A stretch of DNA of 64,000 nucleotides from Clarkia xantiana subsp. parviflora. Its lineage: Eukaryota; Streptophyta; Magnoliopsida; Myrtales; Onagraceae. The stretch is taken from positions 12,160,090 to 12,224,089 of the forward strand of contig JAPTYO010000012.1 of NCBI GenBank assembly GCA_036873135.1. Reading direction: 5' to 3'. Every line of letters starts with the position of its first letter. Position 1 is the first letter of the stretch. The notes beneath the pieces are model-generated. The model made no database searches. It worked only from the letters and a program-made list of their open reading frames with translations, and was not told the DNA's origin. The position numbers were made by a program, and so were the translations under genes. Below are positions 57,366 to 64,000 of this stretch, piece after piece.

Positions 57366-57609
57366 TCGGGGCTCTTTCAAAGAGCCCCGAACACTGTGCT
57401 CCGCTCTTTGATATAGCGGAGCAGCAGCAGGGAACAACTGTTCCATGCTGCATCACATCGCTGCGCTCTTTGAGAGAGCGCAGCGATGTGACTGCTGAGG
57501 GATGATTCCCTCAGCAGCGCAGTCAAATCAATGCGCTCTTTCATCCCTCAGCGGCTGGTCGCTGGGCAGGGGCAAGGCTTGCTTTTGCTATTTAAGCAAG
57601 CCTTGCCCC
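57366..57609. repeat. Serial array of six hairpins
   Basis: Arms by position: (1) TCGGGGCTCTTT 57366-57377 / 57379-57390, one-base loop; (2) GCTCCGCT 57398-57405 / 57415-57422; (3) GCAGCA and GGAACA 57424-57436 / 57439-57451 with one mismatch; (4) CACATCGCTGCGCTCT 57454-57469 / 57475-57490, 16 bp perfect; (5) GCTGAGGG 57494-57501 / 57508-57515; (6) GGGGCAAGGCTTGCTT 57569-57584 / 57594-57609, 16 bp perfect. CGCTCTTTGA-type words recur in 1, 2 and 4. Confidence 0.95.
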
Positions 57610-57610
57610 A

Positions 57611-58890
57611 TTCATTTTACACATGTATGTGTTCATTTGATACAAATATATTTAGAATTGTATTTGGAGACCTCATTTTGATTCGGATTCAGAGTTTACA
57701 TTCTACTCCTAGATGTATTTGGAGCATTTCAAAACTCTTATTGGCCTCTATAGTTACAGTATTTTCATAATTATACGCTGCTTATATGTACATATTTTAA
57801 AATGCTAGAAACTATTTGAAAAAAAACACAATATTATGATCTTTGTAAAAAAAAAGAAAACACTATATTTATGGGGTAAATATATACAAAAAATAAATAA
57901 ATAAATAGCATATTCCTATGAACCAGCAAATGTTTCCAACGGTTAAGTAGGAGATAACTTGACTTTTAATATAGCAGGTATCATAGAAAATATGTAAATA
58001 ATATATTTACGTATCAAAACTCCGTACACATTACTTCATTTGTTGTACCTATATAGGAGGATAAAATCTTTGAAATCATAATGTCCCAGAAAAACTAACC
58101 AACCAAACACTAATCTCCTTTAGGTGGATGAGTGAATCCATATGTTCATGCAAGATAATTTTTTATTGTTATTATTATCATTTTATGTCTAAAATAAAAA
58201 AATAAAAAATTTAACGTAAACTGTTCCTTATAGAATCTAACTATTGTGCGTTTTTGTGTTAGGGGTTTGAGTCATCAAAAACATTGTTGTAGATGCTCGG
58301 GTCGCAAGGAACGGAGTTGAAAATTTCAAAAGGACACTAAAATTGGTAAGAGTTGACAATTTTTTTTTTTTACTATGTATTAATAATTTGGAGAGCATAT
58401 ACATTTAGGTAACAAAAAAAAATTTGATGTCTGATCTTTGGTAAAAATGCAACAAAGAATGATTCCTTCAAATTATCAAGATATTCACATACTAATATTT
58501 ATTTATTTGTAATTTGTAGTATTTATAGCATTATAATTATAAAATTTGTGTACCACATCTAATATTTTTAATTTATTTGTAATTTATAGTATTTTCGATA
58601 TGGGTGAAAAATTGTGCATATTTCTCTTAGGAATCGCCAATGTTAATTTTTTTTGGATAAACAACAGTAAATTAGTTTGTTTCACGTCATATCAGTTTTA
58701 TGATAAAAAAATATTGAATAACTGTAAATATAAAGATTTTTCTATTCTATTTTAGTTTCTACATAAAAATAACCAAAATATCAAAATAGTCTATTTAAAT
58801 GATAAACATATATAGTTTAATTAACAAGGTCGCCATGTATACAAATATGATATGTATAATATTAAAATTATTACTAATAACCGTAAAAAT
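57611..58890. other. AT-rich DNA, no gene seen
   Basis: Only short frames. Part of it may be the interior of a Helitron-like element that starts at about 59210 on minus. Confidence 0.45.
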
Positions 58891-59023
58891 ATAATATAAT
58901 ATAATATAATATAATATAATATAATATAATATAATATAATATAATATAATATAATATAATATAATATAATATAATATAATATAATATAATATAATATAAT
59001 ATAATATAATATAATATAATATA
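58891..59023. repeat. (ATAAT)n pentanucleotide microsatellite
   Basis: About 26 uninterrupted units of ATAAT. Confidence 0.97.
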
Positions 59024-59178
59024 ACTTTACATTACTTACATAAATAGAGAAAAAAATTATACCGTTTGAATAGATAAATTTTTCATTTATAAATTTATGA
59101 AAATATTTAAAAAAAAAAACTAATCTCAAATCTAATTTCAACGATGCTAGACTTAATTTTTTTAGTTTGATTTTCTTA

Positions 59179-59420
59179 CCCTCGTGGTGCGCGGGGTTAG
59201 CATCTAGTAGTAAATAGTTCGACTGTTGATAACTTATATAAAAAATTTCTCAATCTACATTTTCTAATTTAATTGGAGCTCTATAAGTTTAGATAAAAAT
59301 ATTAATTGACTGCAAATTAAGAAATGTTTTTATCTCCTTATTTGGTTTGTACGTAAAATAAAGAAACAAATATTTAACGGTTTATATGTAAATCTAATAT
59401 CTATACAATATTTATAAAAT
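59179..59420 (-). mobile_element. Helitron-like family ends, abutting
   Basis: On minus, CTAGATGCTAA then CCCCGCGCACCACGAGGG (59196-59179) is the family start, running leftwards. To its right, 59216-59420 is a diverged copy of the family's 3' segment (TCTAATTTAATTGGAG, TTAAGAAATGTTTTTATCTCC, GTACGTAAAATAAAG). This is the same end-to-start abutment as at 9.94 kb. Confidence 0.45.
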
Positions 59421-59872
59421 ACTAAATAAATTTTTAAATCATCTTTACCGTTAATAATTTAAACAATGAAAAATTTGATACATTATATATAATAATAACA
59501 ATTCCAAATTATAAACTCACGTCATTAATTAAAATGTATTATTTTTGTTTATTGTACCGTATTCTAATACTTATAGTCTTAGATATTTAATAATCAAGTT
59601 TTTTTAATGAAAAAATTTCACCACTTTTCGGGTATTTAAGATTTTCAACTGAAGTTTTTTTTTTTTTTTTGCCAAATAAAACTAAAGTACATTAACTATT
59701 GTGATAATAATTTATTATTTATTCATTGCACTAGAAATGTAATAACCATATATTTTTTGGACGGAAAATTTTATTGTATTAAACGTAGGCATTTTGGTCC
59801 GTCATCATTTCCTTAATTTAGTTATTTTAGATTGTGTATGTGTTAATTATCTCTTAACTATTTATTAGAAAA

Positions 59873-60115
59873 ATGGTGAAAATATATTTTGAGTTCAACG
59901 GACCATATGACATGAAATAATGGGAAGCGGCGTATCAAAATGGTGAGATGTATGTCATACAAGTTCATCAGAGCATTACACTAGACGAAGTAAAAATGGA
60001 GGCCATAAGCATTTTGCGATGTGGAGCTCCACGAGTGGAATTGAAGTGGAGGTTGAACAGCGAAGATTATGCAGTTTCCGATGAATATATTTGGCGGAGG
60101 ATTATGGAAACTTGA
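59873..60115 (+). pseudogene. MULE transposase N-terminal remnant
   Basis: An 80-codon frame from ATG to TGA with one internal TAA at codon 16: MVKIYFEFNGPYDMK, stop, WEAAYQNGEMYVIQVHQ, then ITLDEVKMEAISIL and VELKWRL. The style (a VKIYF... start, a receptor-like beta segment, then ...LKWR) matches the N-terminal domain of plant MuDR-type transposases. The identification is by memory of the family only. Confidence 0.4.
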
Positions 60116-61200
60116 AACTTATTTCTTTTATTACTTAAATAAAATTCTGTAATTTTTATAATTTATTTGGAGAATTTCGAAATTTAGGGTTTTTCAACCC
60201 CGAATGGACTACGACACCCCTAAAACGAAGGCTTTGGGCCAAATATCAATTTTTACATGAAATTCCAAAAATTCTTAAAAAATTACAATGAGTGTGCATC
60301 CTAGATTAACAAATTCAAGAGGCAATCAAGATCGAATTGAACTTAAACGAAGTTTCGAAGGGTCCAGCCATACCCGAAATTAGACTCGCCACCACGAGAC
60401 GACCCCGGAAAGCTGCCCAACACCGCCAGAAGTCACCCGCCGCCACCGGAATTCCACGCGCCGCCGTGAATTGCACCGTGGCCACCTCCTTTCTTCGTCG
60501 GAATTCCGTCGGTAATGAGCCTTATATGGCTGCCCCAAAATTGCTTGGTCTTCAAATGTGCTTAGCCCCAAAATTGGCTTCTCCAAAAGTTTCTTCTTCT
60601 TCAAGAAAGGAAAGAATCTTGAAAACTATTAAGGATGAATGTTTAACAACTGGGTATTCTCTCTCCTATTTTCCCAATAGTGTTCACACTTTTAGATAAG
60701 TCATAAATTCCTTTCTATTTCTCTATAAGTCCTTAGCATCATGACTAAGCATGTTTACATCATTATTACAACATATGACACTTCATGACGCGTTATATGC
60801 AATCATGCTCACATGCTAAGTACCCATGATCTAATTGCGATCATCTAGTTTATCGTAAGGCATGATCCATGTTTTTATCATCATATGATTGATCACATGA
60901 TTTCATTATTAATAAAACATCATCGTATCATAAACATCGTTATCATCACACTCGTCATGTACGTATTGAACACATCCATGATTAGTGCATCTTTATGCAT
61001 GTTGACATTTAGGAATATGATCATATGCACCCATTATATATATATATATATATGCTACACTAACCCTGTCAGCAAATAACGAATCACTCGTCAAGAAAAA
61101 TCAATGATTGACGAAATGAAAGTTCAAGTATCCAATCGCCAATCAATCAACTTCTGAGGTCAGCACCGAACCTAAATTTGACGATTGTCCTATTTTAAAA
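60116..61200. other. Tat-like 3' untranslated DNA and unassigned sequence
   Basis: 60337-60699 is an open frame of 120 codons in a locally GC-rich patch (CACCGCCAGAAGTCACCCGC) with no recognisable domain. 60740-61060 is CAT-rich, like the stretch before the 38.5-kb LTR. Confidence 0.4.
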
Positions 61201-61202
61201 TA

Positions 61203-61244
61203 GAGTCAAGCAACGTTTGAACCGTCACTTGACTCGGGGGAAAA
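61203..61244 (+). promoter_or_regulatory. Polypurine tract with adjoining stem-loop (Tat, 61.2 kb)
   Basis: GAGTCAAG (61203-61210), 17-nt loop, CTTGACTC (61228-61235), GGGGGAAAA, then the LTR. Confidence 0.85.
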
Positions 61245-61847
61245 TGATGGATATTCGCCCAATTTGGGTTCGTATTTATATTCCGGACCTCGTAAACACG
61301 TCAAAATCACATAAACGGTTCGAAAACACATCCCCGAGGTTCAAAACGGTCTGGACGCGCGACATACGCGCCCGGACCGGACCTCCGGATTACCCAAGAC
61401 GACCCGGAATACGTCGGGATCGTCCGAACCCGACGTAACCCGAGTCGTCATCTGCAGCGCACGTGTTCCATTTGTGTCACCACACTAAGTTAGAGTTTTC
61501 CAATAGCTAACATTGATCAAACCAGACGACGGTTCACATTTTCCTTAAAATCGGCGTCAAACCGCTCAAAAACCGGGTTCGGTTCTAAGGTTGCCTATAA
61601 AAAGGGGACCTAGGCCATTCATTTAAGGGTAATTTCCACTTGAGATTGGCTTTGGAGCTTTGACTTCTCGCTAGCTTTCTCTCTCTAAAATTCTCAATTT
61701 AGCATCGGAGAGGGCTCAACCGGCACCACCCCCTACCCCCCCCCCCCCCCCTCTGTGCTGGTTACTGCCCCGTATGCAGGTTCGGACAACAAGCGTGTGT
61801 ACAAGGCAGGACGCGTATAAGCACAACTTGAAGATAACGTCCTAACA
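61245..61847 (+). repeat. 3' LTR of a third Tat-type element (603 bp)
   Basis: TGATGGATATTCGCCCAATT ... AACGTCCTAACA. TATA box GCCTATAAAAAGGGG near 61592-61606, then GCATCGGAGAGGGCTCAACC. It carries a C-run (about 61737-61751) at the position where the LARD LTRs have theirs. No matching 5' LTR is in the window. Confidence 0.85.
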
Positions 61848-62019
61848 CTCTGGGGACAGTGATGTCTGCAACATGTGATCAACCACATATTCAAACACTT
61901 AGCCATTTTATGGGCCCAAAGACAGCCGACATATCAATATTCTAACAATGCGACATATTGACAGTCTGACACTTGTGGGTTCCGACACCCCGACTAGGAC
62001 TCTACACAATGATCAACTT
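61848..62019. other. Junction DNA, no gene seen
   Basis: Short stretch between the Tat 3' LTR and the truncated gypsy reverse transcriptase. No feature recognised. Confidence 0.4.
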
Positions 62020-64000
62020 GAAGATTCGTCAAGGCCGTTGCATCATGCGGTTCAGGACGAAACATATAGCGTACCGTTATTTTGTTAATTGCCCGACTGT
62101 CGACACACATGCGCCAGGTGCCGTCCTTTTTGGGGGTGAGGAGGGTCAGGACAGCGCAAGGGCTAAGGCTCTCACGAATGTGACCCTTAGCGAGTAATTC
62201 TTCAACTTGCCTACGCAGCTCCTCATGTTCCTTCGGGCTCATACGATAATGTGGCCGATTAGGCAGTGCCGCACCAGGAACTAGATCAATATGGTGTTGA
62301 ATATCACGCAGAGGGGGCAAGTTAGGCGGTAGGGACTCAGGGAATACATCAGCAAATTCCTGCAGTAAAGACTGAACTACTACCGCCACATCGTCAGAAC
62401 GATTAGCTGTAATATCATGAGAAAATAACAAAAACACTACTTTTGAGTCCTCCACTGCAGCCTGAAAAGGGGCACGATACAGTAATACAGGTTGTTTCTG
62501 TTCGCCCGCGATAGGTGTACTGGGAGGCTTGTTCGGGACAAGCGCTGTCTTTTTGCCATGAAATATAAAGGAATAGGTGTTGGAACGACCGCTATGCTGC
62601 ACATCGAGGTCATATTGCCAGGGACGACCAAGAAGTAAATGACAAGCATCCATAGGAACCACATCACACGATATCTGATCATTATATGTAGTACAAATAG
62701 AGAATTGCACAAGAGCACGCTTAGAGACAGTGATATCCATACCCTTTTTGAGCCAAGCAAGTTTATACGGCTTCGGATTATTGTCCACAGTGAGACCCAA
62801 CTTCGTGACTGCCGTATCCGAAATCATGTTCTCGCAACTGCCTGTGTCGATAATGAAGGTGCACACTTTTCTACCGATAGTGCACGTCGACTGGAACAGG
62901 TTGGTGCGCAGCCGAGTAGCATCTTCTTCAGGGGCTCGAGGTTACAAGAATGTGCGTCGCACCATTAAAAGATCGACGGTATCGCCAGTGATATGCTCTT
63001 CATCCACTTCATCATTGGGGTCATAGGTATCATAAACAAGGTTATCATAAGTAGCATCATAAGCAAGTACCTCTTCAGCATTGTCGGTGAACAGACCTCG
63101 TGTGCCAATGGCTGATTTCCGACACTCAGACTGTCTATGGCTAGGTTCACCACAGTTGAAACATCGCAAACCGCCACCGCGACCTTGAGGGGGTGGGGGT
63201 GCCGTAGAAGCTCGAACGGGTGGGAAAGGTGGTTGTTCGATGGTTCCGCGGGGGTTGGGTGCAGATGGACCACTGGAATTGGATTGTCGAAACCCGGGAT
63301 TGGCACGCCGAGCTGCTTGTTTCTCCGCCTGTAAGGCATGTTGATAAGCTTCGGACACACTCAGAGGATCAAACATGTTGAGCACGTCCTGTAATTGCAC
63401 ATGCAGACCACCGATATAACGAGAAACCATCTGATCAGAGGATTCAGAAAGGTCAATGTGAGCCTGCAGTTGGTAGAATTCCTGAGTATAGTCATCAACG
63501 GAACGAGCGCCTTGACGAAGAAGTTGAAAGCGTTGATAAACTTCTCGGTCGTAATTATATGGCAAGAACGCAACCCTAATCTTCTTCTTAAATTTCTCCC
63601 AGATTGTGATATTCGCCTTACCCTGACGAACATGAGAATTCTTCAATTGTTGCCACCAAGCTTGCGCGTGCCCACCAGACGGGTAGCAACCAGGAGCACA
63701 CGCTTGTCGTCTGGAACCTCCTTGTAATCCAGTAATTCTTCGACTTGAGCCGGCCAATCGATAAAGTCATCACCTTTAAGGCCACCACTGAATTCCGGTA
63801 TGTCCATCCGAAACCCTAGTTCCCAACGCCAGTCTGGTGCTGGTTGGTGATGTCTTGCGAAAGGGTTATCAACAGTGAGGGTCTCATCATCTCCGTGATT
63901 ATGGACTTCCTCCAATCGCTGTGTCAGTTCATCAATCTGACGTTGTTGTACTTCGTAGAGACGTCGCCATTCGTCGTTGCCTGCCGGTGGTTGACCTCCA
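62020..64000 (-). pseudogene. Ty3/gypsy gag-protease-RT, truncated at both ends
   Basis: Minus strand, entering from the right window edge. An N-terminal coiled coil (RQIDELTQRLEEV) is followed by gag (RMDIPEFSGGLKGDDFIDW, then EELLDYKEVPDDKRV). A frame change near 63670 leads to AWWQQLKNSHVRQGKANITI and FLPYNYDREVYQRFQLLRQG, then the zinc knuckle CFNCGEPSHRQSEC (about 63165-63120). One in-frame TAA near 62944 (after MVRRTFL) precedes the linker, and the frame continues into the protease (FIIDTGSCENMI, active-site DTG, about 62858) with DVVPMDACHLLLGRPWQYD. The reverse transcriptase starts (LPPLRDIQHHIDLVPG, ...LLTPKKDGTWRMCVDSRAIN) and is cut after NKITVRY near 62068, before its catalytic motif. 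Arrangement and motifs fit a non-Tat gypsy, probably a chromovirus-type lineage. Confidence 0.88.

Noticed and set aside
58821..59141. 106-codon minus frame with YYIIL repeats
   Set aside because: Translation of the ATAAT microsatellite.
60337..60699. 120-codon plus frame as a gene
   Set aside because: No domain, an equally open minus frame, and a position in retroelement-like untranslated DNA.
45204..61847. A single Tat element running from the 45.2-kb LTR to the 61.2-kb LTR
   Set aside because: The LTRs share only family-level similarity, and the outer five bases differ (TGATC before, CTCTG after).
62639..63026. Plus-strand frames of about 100 codons across 62.6-63.7 kb
   Set aside because: Antisense shadows of the minus-strand gypsy gag-protease-RT.

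Overview
This is nuclear DNA of a flowering plant, most likely a eudicot. The one clear host gene has short exons with GT..AG introns and encodes a plastid-type membrane protein. Almost everything else is transposable-element DNA: MULE, Ty1/copia, Ty3/gypsy of the Tat type, hAT, PIF/Harbinger-like and Helitron-like elements, plus AT-rich filler with TA microsatellites. The species cannot be named from the sequence.

Layout. 1-5.4 kb: the 3' part of a decayed Mutator-like (MULE) transposase gene, and convergent to it an apparently intact two-exon gene for a small GRF-zinc-finger/transmembrane protein. 6.5-10.9 kb and 17.6-20.5 kb: three members of a Helitron-like family sharing a CCCGCGCACCGCGCGGG start and a ~250-bp end. 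11.66-16.95 kb: a young, coding-intact Ty1/copia element (1,484-aa gag-pol, perfect 5-bp target duplication) with asymmetric LTRs; it split a short ORF. 20.9-21.1 kb: a perfect hAT MITE. 22.0-23.7 kb: GC-rich unassigned DNA.

24.19-39.20 kb is one old Tat-type Ty3/gypsy insertion, shown by its ATACA target duplication. Nested in it are a truncated copia element (24.28-25.94 kb) and a large non-autonomous LTR element (about 25.9-33.8 kb) made of tandem arrays with no gag-pol. The Tat remnant keeps an antisense accessory ORF, a polypurine tract and the 3' LTR.

39.2-41.2 kb is quiet DNA with a SINE-like sequence. 41.244-43.967 kb is the host gene: five exons, 155 aa, with a predicted plastid transit peptide, one membrane span and a C-terminal coiled coil. 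44.5 kb carries a cluster of hairpins. 45.2-53.3 kb is a second Tat-type element: its 5' LTR contains a Harbinger-like element and a hAT element, each with its own target duplication, followed by a decayed gag/protease and tandem arrays. 53.3-56 kb is a mosaic of copia LTR, gypsy RT and copia gag pieces. 57.37-57.61 kb holds a striking array of six hairpins. 58-60.1 kb has a pentanucleotide microsatellite, Helitron-like ends and a MULE N-terminal remnant. 61.2-61.85 kb is a third Tat-type 3' LTR, and 62.0-64.0 kb is a decayed Ty3/gypsy gag-protease-RT on the minus strand that runs off the window.

The genes do not form a pathway. The story is serial nested insertion, tandem-array growth inside non-autonomous LTR elements, and recombination between elements. 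The features best worth a second look are the MULE with an intact GRF-TM partner gene, the copia element whose 5' LTR lacks the first half of its 3' LTR, the stem-loop conserved beside the polypurine tract in different Tat-type elements, and the two hairpin arrays.
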